NCBI GenBank assembly: GCA_007570785.1
Contig: ML664183.1
Location: 17,965,368-18,029,367, forward strand
Source of the DNA: Antilocapra americana
Taxonomy: Eukaryota; Chordata; Mammalia; Artiodactyla; Antilocapridae
Length of the DNA stretch: 64,000 nt
Direction of reading: 5' to 3'
A model generated the notes under the pieces. It did not search any database and was not told where the DNA came from. It worked only from the letters and a program-made list of their open reading frames with translations. A program made the position numbers and the translations under genes. This document shows, piece after piece, positions 50,101-62,422 of the stretch. How positions within the stretch are numbered: the stretch's first letter is position 1; each line of letters opens with the position of its first letter.

Positions 50101-50700
50101 GAAGTTGGGAAAATTCTAGAATTTTAGTGTAATCATAGATGGCATAATATTAAAGCATAAGTATCATCAGAGGTAACAGTTACATTTCAGATAGCCTGTT
50201 GATTATGCAGGTCCAATAGATCAGTTCAGCACTTTTGTGGAATGCGCCATGTGCAAGTTAGTGTCAGGCATTCAGATGTGAGATGTGTGAGTCCTATCAC
50301 AGAGGAGTTAACCAGGGCTCAACAATACTGCGCAAGTGAATATTCTAGAAGGAGAGTAAGAGTAAGGCAAGTCACATAGGAGATCCCTAAGATAGTTGGC
50401 AAAACATAATTGAGCCCATTTAATTTTAGGGTATCAGAAGCTCTTGTGGAAGTCGAGGTGTTTAAGTATTTGAACAATGGCATGATTTAGGTGAGTGGTG
50501 ATGGGGTGAGAATGGTGGGGTTAGGGTTGGGAGGGCCACCAGCAAAGGGACAAAACAAGAAAGGAAGGCAGTGGGCACATTTGGAGAATCACAGCAGCTA
50601 GTGCCTGTACCGGAATGCCATAGTGGGAATTGAGGAAAACCAAGCTTCAGCCAGAGAGGATCAGGATGAGTAGCTGAGAGGGCATTTCTGCTTGTTTTAG
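47190..50700. other. Unique intronic sequence
   Basis: About 3.5 kb with no repeat, exon or RNA gene recognised. Confidence 0.5.
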
Positions 50701-50739
50701 ATTAACTGAGGGAGGGAGGGAGGGAGGGAGGGAGGGAGG

Positions 50740-50789
<50 letters not shown>

Positions 50790-50869
50790 ATCTGCATGCA
50801 CGCACACTTACACTGATACCCGTGAGGGGTGTGTGTGTGTGCATCTGCATGCATGCACACTTACACTGA
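50701..50869. repeat. Compound microsatellite: (GGGA)n, (TG)n and a 53-bp-spaced duplication
   Basis: A (GAGG)n-type tract at about 50707-50741 passes directly into (GT)n to about 50788. The next block (TGCATCTGCATGCACGCACA through CTTACACTGA, ending 50816) recurs with one change, again after a short GT run, at 50829-50869. Confidence 0.95.
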
Positions 50870-52735
50870 GGACTAATTGTTACCCATTAGTAAAACTCTG
50901 AATCTCAGAATGCCATTCCTTTCCAGCATCTCCTATCTGCATGGTTCTGATAATAACTAAAACTATCCTGACTAGGTAATAATATTTAATTTAACCAAGC
51001 AGCAGATGATTAACACTCTTAAAGAAGCTGAGTTCTGCTCTTAAAGAAAACAAGTTCCTCTCTCCACTCACTTCTAAATGTTCCCACTGGAAATAATCTT
51101 GTTTTATTCCACAGACTAGCATGGTGGATTCTTCACACACCCCAGCAAACAGAACCTAGGTGGGACTTGAACCTTCAGTTGATTTTGTAAATTCATCTTC
51201 CTTGTTCTTGTGGGGGAGTTCAATTCCAACTTAACGTTATTCTAATAGACTATCCAATTTAAGTTTGATTGTTAATTTGACATTGTAATCTATGCAATAA
51301 AATTGAAGTTGTAGCAGCCTTCATAAAAATAAGACCAGGCTGCTAATACCTAAATACCTATTAGGATATTTTGAAGCACAGTTTGTGCCCCTAAAATGGA
51401 GTTTATAATGAAAATACTGACAAGCGCTTCAGTAGAGTAGCTCTAGAAACTGCCTGAGAATGTAAATGACCAACTTCCTTGCTCTCTTGGGCCACATTTC
51501 CAAGCTTCCACTACTTTTATTTCACTAAAGAGTTGGGTTTGGATTCTTAATGGGAAAGGATAGAAGAAGGCAGATGATGTCTCTGTTGTTGTTGTTTGCA
51601 GGTTACAAGGCATATGGATGCATTTTTTTTTCTGTCTGCCTAGCAATGGAGGGTCTCCAGAGTATCCTAGCAACCAGATTCGAACACCAGACTGCTGCTC
51701 TTTCTCCCATTTTTGCCATAGGTGCTGCTGCCTATCCCAGAGAACTGGGCCCGATGCTAGCACTCAGACCCTCCGACTTGAATGTTCCATGCTCTGGGAA
51801 TGCAAGACAGTATGATAAATAAGAGCATGCTGAAAGCAGCATTTACCCGTATGCGCAACAGCTTATTATGCAATCACATCTGTGGCATTTTGAATCCTAA
51901 TCTGAACTGTTGAGCTGGCGCTGTTTGCCACCCCTTCCCTGACAGTCCCTCTCTTATTTCCATACACTCAGCCTTCTGACACCGAATTCCCCTTCCCTCT
52001 CACCATCTTCTATAATGACTGCATTCCTCGGCACCTCCTTCAAATGTGTTTGCTGGTAAGTTAAGTATGTGCAGCCTTTCTGAACTCCGAGTATATTTTG
52101 TTTCTAAGAGCAGAGGGATGTTACCCCTCCAAAACTGTCATGTAAATATAAACAAGAGAACAGAATTTGTAGCTACACAAAACAGATGTTGAGCAAAAGG
52201 TGGGACTAATAGTATACTCTCAAAGTGTCTTGCTTCTGAATGGACTTTTTAATCATAGTTATTAATAGGAAAGAAGCAGGAGGGAGTGGGAAGAAGAGAT
52301 GTGTGTCAGGAGGACAGGAAAGGGCAAAACAGGATGACTACTGTGAAAGCTATGGCATGTTTGCAAAGTTGAAAAGCATTAGTGGGCTTTGTGGGCAAGT
52401 GCATAGGCAATGAGATTAGATCAGAATTTACAGGTAAGAGAGAACTTTGTGTATGGAAACATCTGAATTGGAATGTACCAATGGCTAGCCTCCTTTGGGA
52501 GTTGAAATCATACTGGAATTTTGGTTAAAAAACCATTAAAATGTTTCCCTTTAGACCAATGCTTGTTTTGAATACCTCATCTTTTCCCTTTGAAACATCC
52601 CTTAGCCTGATACCAGGGAGGGCTTGGTGGTCTTTGTGCAGACCACCATGCAGGAAAAGAAAGTGGAGAGTAAGTCAGTGCATCACTGTTTCTGGAAAAA
52701 ATAGGTCAGAATGGTACTGCCCATCATGATCGCAA
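50870..52735. other. Unique intronic sequence
   Basis: No repeat or exon recognised. Open frames near 51.4-51.8 kb on both strands overlap each other and have no recognisable domain. Confidence 0.45.
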
Positions 52736-52985
52736 TGGCTGACATTTATTGAGCCCTTACTCTGTGTCAGACCACTGCTCCCTGTGCTTTACATAGATTG
52801 TCTTTATTATCAAATAACCTTGTGAGGAACACTCCAGATTATCCCATTTTATGACAGTGAGGGACAGGACACTGAAATTCAGAGAAGCTAAATAACTTGC
52901 TCAAAGCCACACACTTTGTAAAAGGCTGAATTGGAATTTGAACTTGAGAGCCCTTCTCATTAGCCTCTAGGTTCTTCTGCTTCCC
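52736..52985 (-). repeat. MIR SINE, near full length
   Basis: Reverse MIR: TGACATTTATTGAGCCCTTA, ATAACCTTGTGAGGAACACT, TAAATAACTTGCTCAAAGCC, CACACACTTTGTAAAAGGCT and GGAATTTGAACTTGAGAGCC. Confidence 0.88.
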
Positions 52986-53129
52986 AAAGTGGTGGGAGGA
53001 TTAGGCAATTTCATGATCCTAATAGATACCATAAAGGTTGTTCTCTAGGGAGTATCTGCTCACCAGTAATTAAATAGGAAGCAGAAGTGCTTGGGGAAAA
53101 GTGGAAAAAATAAGACAAGACCAAACCAA

Positions 53130-53285
53130 AGTTTGGTTCCCAAACTTTTCTCTGCACATTAGAATCATCTGGGGAGCTTTAAAAAAACCCAAACCCATTA
53201 AAATCAGAATGTATGGAGGTGGAAGCCAACCATAAGGGTTTTTTAAGGATTTCTCAGAGAATTCTAGTGAACAGCACAATGTAGG
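53130..53285. repeat. MER5A-type DNA transposon fossil
   Basis: Non-autonomous hAT-Charlie element: GGTTCCCAAACTTTTCTCTG, TTAGAATCATCTGGGGAGCT and AAAATCAGAATGTATGGAGG. The right terminal repeat is degraded. Confidence 0.7.
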
Positions 53286-53308
53286 AAGCAATCTGATAAG
53301 ACAACAGG

Positions 53309-53358
53309 GGTGTGTGTGTGAGAGAGAGAGAGAGAGAGGGAGGGGGAGAGGGAGAGAA
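53309..53358. repeat. (TG)n to (GA)n microsatellite
   Basis: GTGTGTGTGTG passes into (AG)n and then GGGAGGGGGAGAGGGAGAGA. Confidence 0.93.
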
Positions 53359-53539
53359 ATATTAAAGCAACGGGATAAACTTTCCACTTAAAGAGTTGAA
53401 AGTGTCTATTGGATAAAACTTTTAACTACTAAGCACTTGGGAAAGCAGCAGGGTTTTGGTTTTTGTTTTTTCCTAATTGTAGGTGTATATTATTTAGTTA
53501 ATGACTGTTGTTTATTCTCTCAAAGAAAGAATCATTACC
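53359..53539. other. Unique sequence
   Basis: Nothing recognised. Confidence 0.35.
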
Positions 53540-53735
53540 TTACCTAGTTCATCAGTTCTCAACCCTAGGCTTCATGTTAGAATCACCTAGGGAATTAAAA
53601 AAAATTTTTTTTTCCTGGAGTGCCATCTCCAGGGATTCTGATTTGACTGCCCCTTGGTGGACTGGAGGTGGTTTATTGTTTGCACTCCCAAGGCGACTCT
53701 AATATGCAGCCAGGGTTGAGAACCTCCTTGGTGGC
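53540..53735. repeat. MER5A-type DNA transposon fossil
   Basis: Both ends of the hAT-Charlie derivative are present: CAGTTCTCAACCCTAGGCTT at the left, with TTAGAATCACCTAGGGAATT, and CCAGGGTTGAGAACC at the right, which is complementary to the left terminus. Confidence 0.8.
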
Positions 53736-53797
53736 TCCTTCTGTGTCAGTTCCTACAGGTTCCTGGAACTGCCATCCCCTGGGAAAGCACTTTTCTT

Positions 53798-53827
53798 GGT
53801 TCCTTTTTTTTTTTTTTTTCTTTTTTA
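53798..53827. repeat. Poly-T tract
   Basis: About 19 T followed by C and six T. No SINE body is recognised beside it. Confidence 0.9.
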
Positions 53828-56236
53828 CCAACCCTAATCCCCTGCTTGCAGTGGAGCCAGGCAGATCCAGGTCCTCACTTTCCATAGCCACACCTGTCAT
53901 TGTCACCATGATCTCTGGGGTGACCTGCACGGCTCTGGGGCACAAAAAGTGGCAGCAGCTCCCTTCCATGGGTTAAGTATGCTTCCCTCTTTCTTGCCAG
54001 CCATGAGTCCTGGCCACGGTTCAAATATGACACGTTAGGATCAGCCATCCGCCCAAGTTTGTTTTCCATTCTCACCAAGGGGAGCTGCCTCGTGAGCCAA
54101 TAAGATTGTTTCCTGGTATCCCAGATGCTTCTATGAAATCTTGTGTACTTCAAGGTGAAACAATGCTGAGCCCCTGCTTGGGAGAGGCTTGTAGTGCCTC
54201 TTCTTCTGGTATGTGATGTCTCTGTAGCCAGCTACAGTTTTTTTTTTTTTTCTCCTACAGATATTTTATCCTTTTAAGGCAAACAGCCTGAGCTCAGGCT
54301 GAGGAGTACTTTCCAGGGAGGCTTCAGAGAAAGCAGAGCTAGTACATCAAGCTCTCAGCCCCCTTTCCAGACGGTCTGGTCTGAGTAGTGAGCAGGGCTG
54401 GGCACTGCTGGCAGAGGAGAGGACTGACGTGACAGTTGTAGTAGGAGAATCTCGGTGTGTGCCTCAGAAAAGCTCCAGAAAGGGCTGGGAATTCCTACGC
54501 ATTGTGGTCACAACCTCATTGCTGCTCCCATTGCCAAGTTTTGGATCTCTCTCTAGCCCTTTCCCCTTATATTGTTAAAAACAAAAACAAAACGAAATAC
54601 GAAGTCTTTTCAAGATGTTCCTAATTTTCTCTGATAGGAGCCTATTTACATGTGGAATTAAATCATTATCCTCTCAGGTGAGGATCAATCAGGAGAGTGC
54701 TTTATATAAGTGATGAAAACAGCTAATATAATTACTAGTACTTTTTTGGTAAAAAAATGATCTCTTTCGAATGGGAGTCAGTGAGAAGCTTTCTTGTTTC
54801 TTTCTCCCTCCTTCTAAAACATGAAAATGTATTCAGCTGCCAGTTTAACAGCAGAGTAGATGTCATAAGGCTTCCCAGAGGGTTTGGGACATTAATTACA
54901 TAGGAAAGGTAAGAATAAGGAAAGTAAACACTTTCATTATGAATCCAGTTTCTTGTCCTGCGTTTGATTATTGGACCTAAATGGGAAGGACAAGAGGGAT
55001 TAGCAACAATAAAGGAAACACAGACCAAAGCATGTGTTCACCTGTGTAGCTCAGCAGTTAGAAGCAGAATGAGGGTCAGCATTGATGGTAGGACCCTGAG
55101 AAAGGATCTCTGTCTTAAAACTTTTATAATCCAAGGTATAAACGGATGGGGAATTGTACAGAAAAAGAATCAGTCACAATTTAGTGTCAATATATGCTAC
55201 TTCCACCTGCACCTACAATTAAAAAAAAAAAATGTTGGTTAACCTTTGCCTGTCTAAAGATCATAAGTGCTAATTGAACTTCCCCAGAAATCCTTTACGA
55301 CAAGTGCAATTTCATTGCCTTCCATATAGAGGTGAAGTAACTTAGGCCCTGCAAAAGTATATGTTAATAGTTTAGATTATTAATATGTGTCAAAAGCAGA
55401 TCTCTTAATGCTGTGGACCTTCTAATGCTCAGTTATACTTTATTACTTCAAGACCATATCTGCTCTTTATGAGTAGCATTGTATTTCTTTGAACTTGAAA
55501 TAATTATAGTATCAGCAGTCAGTTTAATTTGGTTAATTGTATTCCATGTCAGTGATGACAAATACACTTTAGTTAAGCATGGTAGTTTTGCTGTTTTCTA
55601 AAACAATTGTATTACAGTGCTATCAAGCTTTCACCAGATTTAGGCCAAGGAATAATGAGATAATGTGAGGGAAAAACATCTTCTTTCTGGATATACTGTA
55701 GATCATCTTAATGGTCCAACTCTATCAATAAATTATGGTGTTGACAGTGCTTCTAAGTCTGGACTGGGAAGAAAGAAAAAAAGAGTTGTCATGAAAAGCA
55801 AGACAAATGGGAATTTTAAATTTTACCCCTCTGGAGGCATTGCTACTGACGGATTACAAGGTGGACTGGCCATTCTTTTTGGCTTTTATAGGTGGCTGGC
55901 GAGCATACTGTACAAACCAGCATAGCTCTCACTTACATCTTCTTAAGATGCGCTCTGCCTAAATCACTGGTGACTGAGTAACACATTTTATATTACGATG
56001 AGGGAGAAAAGATGGCCTCATATTTGACTTGTATGGTTTTGACAGGGTGTCACCATACCCTTTACAGAGGAATATTAAACATCTAAAAATGACAAGTACT
56101 ATTTTGCTAAGCTTGTAGAGGCAACTCATGCCAGTGGAAGGAGAGAAAAGAAAAGATGCAGCGGAATAAACCCTAGAGTCCACTGCTTGCACTGTGGAAC
56201 TCTGTGTGAATCATGGTCTTTATTCTTCCTAGCTGT
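53828..56236. other. Unique intronic sequence
   Basis: No exon or mobile element recognised. Short T and A runs occur at 54239-54252 and 55219-55231. A Lys-rich 86-codon frame at 55665-55925 has no recognisable domain. Confidence 0.45.
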
Positions 56237-56865
56237 GGCAAATGGAAGGGGAAAAAGTGGAAGCAGTGACGGGTTTTCTTTTCTTGGACTCCAAAATCAC
56301 TGAGGATGGTAACTGCAGTCATGAAATTAAAAGACACTTGCTTATTGGAAGGAAAGCTGTGAAAAACCTAGACAGTGTATTAAAAAGCAGAGACATCACT
56401 GCCAGCAGAAGTCCGTGTAGTCAAAGCTATGATTTCCCCAGTAGTCATGTATGGATGTGAGAATTGGACCATGAAGACTGAACCCTGAAGGACCGATTCT
56501 TTCAAATTAGGGTGCTGGAGAAGACTCTTGAGATTCTCTTGGGCTGCAGGCGTATCAAACCAATCAATCTTAAAGGAAATAAACCCTGAATATTCATTGG
56601 AAGAACTGATGCTGAAGCTCCAAAACTTTGGCCATCGTATGCGAAGAGCTGACTCGTTAGAAAAGACCCTGATGCTGGGACAGATTGAAAGCAAAAGGAG
56701 AAGGGGGCTGCAGAGGATGAAATGGTTCGATAGCACCATTGACTCAATGGACATGAGTTTGAGCAAACTCTGGGAGATAGTGGAGGACAGAGGAGCCTAG
56801 CATGCTGGAGTCCATGGGGTCGCAAAGAATCAGACCCAGCTTAGTGACTGAACAACAATACCACA
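56237..56865 (+). mobile_element. BovB LINE 3' end
   Basis: 5'-truncated sense BovB beginning in the ORF (GGAGGG-free start near AAATGGAAGGGGAAAAAGTG), through CCAAAATCACTGAGGATGGT and AAAGACCCTGATGCTGGGAC, to GACTGAACAACAATACCACA. The frame is broken by stops. Confidence 0.92.
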
Positions 56866-58655
56866 TATTTAGCAACTACCTGAGGATACCAAAGGTTAGA
56901 AAAGGAAGTCCAGAGACACTCAGCAAAATAAGAGTCATTTTTTGGTTGGAAGATCTGTTCAGTGAATCACTTTTTTATTTTGAGAACTTTTACAGTTCTG
57001 AATTTTTAGAGGAAAATCCTTTTCTCCCACAGTATTTGGTACAGTGCAAAATGAAAGAATTGCTCAAAGTTTCTAGTCATTCACTTAATACTTTATATAA
57101 ATATGCTATTCAACTCCATTATCCATGTATATGAACAATGTTTCTTGTAGATCCGAAAAGCTTTAGAATATTTTGAAAGGAACTCTGCTCTGACTGTTTT
57201 TTTGTAGTGGTAGCCTTCATCAGGGACTGGTCATTTTCTTCAAAATCTAACTTCAGATTTTTTGTTGTTCTTCATAAAAGAGAAATACAACATGAAAAAT
57301 TGTAATCTGCCTGACTGCCTTCTAGATGTTTTAGTATTATTTAGTATGGAGATCTATACTCTCTTACTGAAAGAAAAAAAGAAACAAGAACTAAATGACT
57401 TCTTGTTCATGAAGCATTGAATAGCATAGAATTAAATGATTATTACTTTGAAATAGTCCTCATAAAAAGGAATGGCAAAGAAATACAATAAGAAGCCCAC
57501 TGTGAATGAAGCATCATTTATTAACTTCTTGACACCTCTTTGCATACTTCATGAATTCATCTGGCCTTTGCCTTTTGTATGTTTTGCTTAAGGCATTAAG
57601 ATGTCTATTTCCCCTTCTTTTTGAGTTTCATTGGGAAATAGCTAGTCTGGTTTTTTTTTTTTTAAGAAGTTTTTGTTTTTTTGAAAGAGAACTACTAGAA
57701 GAGTATAGTCTATGGCATTTCAAATAATATTGAATAGGAACAGAAAAGTTCTGGGAATGGAGAAGTTAGATACTTCGAAGAATTATATATGTATGAGTGT
57801 TTACATGTGTATGGATTATTACAAGAAATTATTTCAGAGAATTCTGATAGTTAAAGAGAATCCTGTTATTTCCACCGAAAGTTGTAGTCCATCTATAATA
57901 TGGTTATTTTAAGCAATCCAGAATTACCCTTCTATTACCTCAAAAATGAAGAGAGAAAAAGAACTGATATTAAAAAAAAAAAAAAAAAAACTTTGGTAAA
58001 GAGCTCATGGCAGAATGTGCAGAGAGATAAACCAAGTGAAGCACGTCCCCGGAACCTTCATACTAAAGTATGAAACAGAACACTGCTCATCACAGAGAAG
58101 GCTATCTTTCTCAGCTGACCCTTTCTCTTCTGTGGCTTGTCTTTTTCTTGTGGTACCACCGCTGAAGTCCTGTGCCCTGTAAATCATTTATCATCACAGA
58201 GCAGTGCTCTGTCTTCTGGATTCCTAAGGGTTACTGTCAGTGTGATAGATGGAAAAGATCGCAAGTAGACATTATTTGTCTTGGCAAGAGTGGCTTTTTC
58301 TGCTAGATGAACTTGGAGGTCATTAAATAACGTCGAGGTGAACCCTTGCTAGTGAGTTTTTAAATCATGATAGACTTCCCTCTTTTCTTCTTGACTACAA
58401 TCACCATATTTCAAAAATTCTCTTTGTAGTTCAGTCTATTGCTTCATCATGATTAAGGGGGAAACTTTTCTTGTTCAAACTAGGCTCATACTTTATCTCT
58501 TTTCTTTTTTTTCTCCCCTAGACATAGGGAACAATTGCTCTCATCTTTACTGAAATCCTTTATAAAATTAAGGTAATAATTGTCACTTTTAAGCCTTGTC
58601 TTTACTGGTCAATTAGTGTTGGTGCTGCTCGTTATTACTAAAATATTTGCCTGAC
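56866..58655. other. Unique AT-rich intronic sequence
   Basis: No exon or repeat recognised. A tract of about 20 A lies at 57971-57990 and a T run at 57651-57663. Confidence 0.45.
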
Positions 58656-58860
58656 TGTAGGCTACATAAGCTTTCTCATTTACTTCTCACAGTAATTTGA
58701 TAAAGTAGGTAGCTTTCATCCCATTTCTTCAGATAGAGAAAGTGAGGCACAGAGAAGTTAAACAATTTGCTCAAAATAAAATCGTAGGTTGAAACAGGCA
58801 AAAGCATGTGTGTGTGACCCCAGAGTCCATGCGTGTTCTCTGTGTGCCATGCTATCTCGG
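58656..58860 (-). repeat. MIR SINE
   Basis: Reverse MIR: TTTACTTCTCACAGTAATTT, CAGATAGAGAAAGTGAGGCA, CAGAGAAGTTAAACAATTTG and a degraded right end. Confidence 0.82.
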
Positions 58861-58936
58861 TGATTGTCCCAACAACTCATTTTTTTAAAGGATATGTCCT
58901 ATTTCAAGTCTCATTTATGATTGTGTTCCTTTTTGT

Positions 58937-59142
58937 GGTAGTGGTGGTGTTGGTTTAGTCACTAAAGTTGTGTCTGATGCTTGTGACCCCCATGGGTTGT
59001 GGCCCACCAGGCTTCTCTGTCCATGGGATTTTCCAGGCAAATACTGGAGTGATATACCATTTCCTTCTCCAGGGGAGTCTTCCTGACACAGGTTCTCCTG
59101 CATTGCAGGTGGGCTGCATTTACTTATTGAGCTCAGGGAATT
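58937..59142 (-). mobile_element. Bov-tA SINE
   Basis: Antisense copy: GTTTAGTCACTAAAGTTGTG, TGGCCCACCAGGCTTCTCTG, CATTTCCTTCTCCAGGGGAG and a shortened, altered tRNA head at the right. Confidence 0.88.
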
Positions 59143-59861
59143 TTTCATATATCCACATTTTTTCATGCCCATAAACTGATAAACATGTGGTGGCCAAGAA
59201 TTATCCCTTTTTGAGACTAGTAAACCTAAATATCAAGGAAGCTCTTACAGGAAAATGTATTTCTGTTGTCTTCAAATTGTTATCTAATACGGTTGCTCAT
59301 GCCTAAAGTAGTTTTTGCTGTATCATATGCAGAAAACTTTCTGTCTTGTACTTTCATGTTTTGTTTTTGTTTGTTATCAGTTAAGAAGGTTTTTAGTGGC
59401 CTGTGCCACTAATTTTAAATTCTCATTTTAAGGAAATGTTTCCTCATTTATCAATGGCCTATTTCCTTATCTATTTCCCCCTAAGTGTTAGCATCTTAAT
59501 TTAACTGACTATTATTAGAAGGCTGATAAAATACCCTCTGATTCTTTTTCTTTTCTGGTAACATAATCTGTGAATTAGTTTTCTGTTGTTTATTTGTTCA
59601 ATTTTTACCAAATATTTCTTAAATAATTACTCTATTGTAGACCTCTGCTAGATGTGGCTCTTTCTCAACCCCAAATATGCTAAAAGCAAAAAAAAGACAT
59701 TACCTTTTAGGGCTCTTACAACAAGAATTGAGCCTGGGGTACCTGGACTGGAGGCTGGTGTCCAGTTCTCAGTGTCTGACTTTGTAGTGCTATGTACTTT
59801 GTTTGCTTCGTGTCCCTCCAAGTTTGAATTTCTTTATGTTGGTCATAGTTTGGCTAGCATC
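59143..59861. other. Unique intronic sequence
   Basis: No exon or repeat recognised. Confidence 0.4.
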
Positions 59862-59975
59862 TTCTTCTCTTGCAAGATGGTAAATTCCATGAAGACAACA
59901 CCATTTCTCTTCTGCTCCATGTTGTACCTTTGGAGCCCAGAATAGGGCTGGCACACAGTAGATGTTTGATAACGC
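59862..59975 (+). repeat. L2 LINE 3' end
   Basis: Sense L2 terminus: AAGATGGTAAATTCCATGAA, GGAGCCCAGAATAGGGCTGG, CACACAGTAGATGTTTGATA. Confidence 0.75.
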
Positions 59976-60018
59976 TCAGCCAGAGGACAAGAAGCATCTC
60001 CAGGTTCTTGGCCCTCAT

Positions 60019-62068
60019 ATGCTTCATCTTCTTTTTTTCTCTTTGTGTTTTTTTTTTTTTTTATTGTGTTGGTTTTGCCATACAATGACATGAAACCACC
60101 ATGGGTTTACATATGCTCCCCCTCCAGAACCCCCCTCCCTCCTCCCTCCCGATTCCCTCCCCCTGGGACATCTCGGTGCACCAGCCCTGAGCATCAATCC
60201 TGGGCTGGCGATTGATTTCACATATGGTAATTAACATGTTTCAATGCCATTCTCCCATATCATCCCACCCTTGCCCTCATCCACAGTCCACGAGTCTGTT
60301 CTATACATCTGCGTTCCTTTTGCTGTCTCGCATGCAGGGTTCTTGTTACCATCTTTCTAAATTCCATATATATGTGTTAGTATACTGTATTGTTCTTTTT
60401 CCTTCTGGCTTACTTCACTCTGGATAATAGGCTCCAGCTCCGTCTACCTGAGTAGAACTGATTCAAATGAATTTTTTTTTAATGCTGAGTAATATTCCAT
60501 TGTGTATATGTACCACAGCTTGCTTATCCATTCATCAGTTGATGGGCATCTAGGTTGCTTCCATGTCCTGGCTATTGTAAACAATGTGGCGATGAACATT
60601 GGGGTACACGTGTCTCTTTCAATTCTGGTTTCCTCGGTGTATATGCCCAGCAGTGGGATTGCTGGGTCATATGGGAGGTCTATTTGCAGTTTTTTAAGGA
60701 ATCTCCACACTGATTTCCATAATGGCTGTACTAGTTTGCATTCCCACCAACAGTGTAAGAGGGTTCCCTTTTCTCCACATCCTCTCCAGCATTTATTGCT
60801 TGTAGATTTTTGGACGGGAGCCATTCTTACTGGTGTAAAGTGGTACCTCATTGTGGTTTTGACTTGTATTTCTCTGATAATGAGTGATGTTGAGAATCTT
60901 TTCATGTGTTTGTTAGCCATTTTTATGTCTTCTTAACAGAGAAATGTCTGTTAAGTTCTTTGGCCCACTTTTTGATTGGGTCGTTTATTTTTCTAGAATG
61001 GAGCTGCAGGAGTTGCTTGTATATTTTTGAGATTAATTGTTTGTCCGTTGCTTCATTGGCTATTATTTTCTCCCATTCTGAAGGCTGTCTTTTCACCTTG
61101 CTTATAGTTTCCTTTGTTGTGCAGAAGCTTTTCATTTTAATTAGGTCCCATTTGTTTATTCGTGCTTTTATTTCCAATATTCTGGGAGGTGGGTCATAGA
61201 GGATCCCGCTTTGGTTTATGTCAGAGAGGGTTTTGCCTATGTTATCCTCTAGGAGTTTTATAGTTTCTGGTCTTATGCTTAGATCTTTGATCCATTTTGA
61301 TTTTATCTTTGTGTATGGTGTTAGAAAGTTTTCTAGTTTCATTCTTTTACAAGTGGCTGTCCAGTTTTCCCAGCACCACTTGTTAAAGAGGTTGTCTTTT
61401 CTCCGTTGTATATTCTTGCCTCCTTTGTCAAAGATAAGGTGTCCGTGGATGCGTGGATTTATCTCTGGGCTTTCTATTTTGTTCCATTGATCTATATTTC
61501 TGTCTTTGTGTCTTGATGACTGTGGATTTGTAGTATAGCCTAAAGTCAGGTAGGTTGATTCCTCCAGTTCCATTCTTCTTTCTCAAGATTGCTTTGGCTA
61601 TACGAGATTTTTTGTATTTCCTTACAAATTGTTCTAATTCTCTGAAAAAGACCTCTGGTAGCTTGATAGGAATTGCATTGAATCTATAGATTGTTTTGGG
61701 TAGTATACTCATTTTCACTGTATTGATTCTTCCAATCCACGAACACGGCACATTTCTCCATCTGTTTGTGTCCTCTTTGATTTGTTTCGCCAGTGTTTTA
61801 TAGTTTTCTATATACAAGCCTTTGGTTTCTTTAGGTAGAAATACTCCTAAGTATTTTATTCTTTTTGTTTTGATGGTGAATGGAATTGTTTCCTTAATTT
61901 CTCTTTCTGTTTTCTCATTGTTAGTGTATAGGAATGCTGGGGATTTCTGTGTGTTGATTTTGTATCCTGAAACTTTACTATATTCACTGATTAGCTCTAG
62001 TAATTTTCTGGTAGAGTCTTTAGGGTTTTCTATGTAGAGGATTATGTCATCTGCAAATGCTTCATCTT
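60019..62068 (-). mobile_element. Young L1, 2.0-kb 5'-truncated, with 12-bp target duplication
   Basis: ATGCTTCATCTT flanks the insertion exactly (60019-60030 and 62057-62068). Reading on the minus strand, the copy begins inside ORF2 at the catalytic ADD of the reverse transcriptase, continues through the rest of ORF2 to the Cys/His motif C-X3-C-X7-H-X4-C (frame 60444-60920), then the purine-rich 3' UTR and the A tail (poly-T near 60048). ORF2 is held in three long open pieces (61428 to the 5' end, 60923-61573, 60444-60920) separated by few lesions, so the copy is young, but it cannot encode a working enzyme. Confidence 0.95.
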
Positions 62069-62422
62069 TTAAATTTAAAATTTTGAAAATGGGAAGCATA
62101 TCACTGGGCTCAATAAAGCTTGGGGGCATCTTTGGCTTGGCCAGAAGAGTTTTCCAAACTTTGAACTTGAATGCATTGTCACTCCTTTGTGGGAGGCCCT
62201 GTGCTCCAGGAGTTCATCACTCTATACCGTCTTTATCTAGCTGGTCATCTCTCTTGTTTGTGTTATCTCCTGGCCTCTGAAGGCATTTCAGATTTTCACC
62301 TGAAAACCTGGGATTGCATGGTCTTGAAAAGTCCTAGTTGTAATAAGATGAGGTTCTAAATTATCTTTCTAAGGAAGCATATTTTTTCTCCAACTTAAAT
62401 GTCTTAAGCTCTATGACATCTG
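62069..62422. other. Unique intronic sequence
   Basis: No exon or repeat recognised. It includes the flank that extends the L1 frame by chance. Confidence 0.4.

Noticed and set aside
50701..50869. Short regular repeats resembling a CRISPR-like array
   Set aside because: Units are microsatellite and tandem duplication with no unique spacers, in a mammalian genome.
51443..51822. Overlapping open frames of 65-106 codons on both strands
   Set aside because: No recognisable domain, competing frames on opposite strands and no splice-site support.
55665..55925. 86-codon Lys/Gly-rich frame
   Set aside because: The sequence looks superficially protein-like but matches nothing I recognise and lies deep in an intron with no supporting splice signals.
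60444..62129. Long minus-strand frames with nucleic-acid-binding motifs
   Set aside because: L1 ORF2 pieces in a 5'-truncated insertion; the first ~25 codons of the longest frame are flanking sequence.
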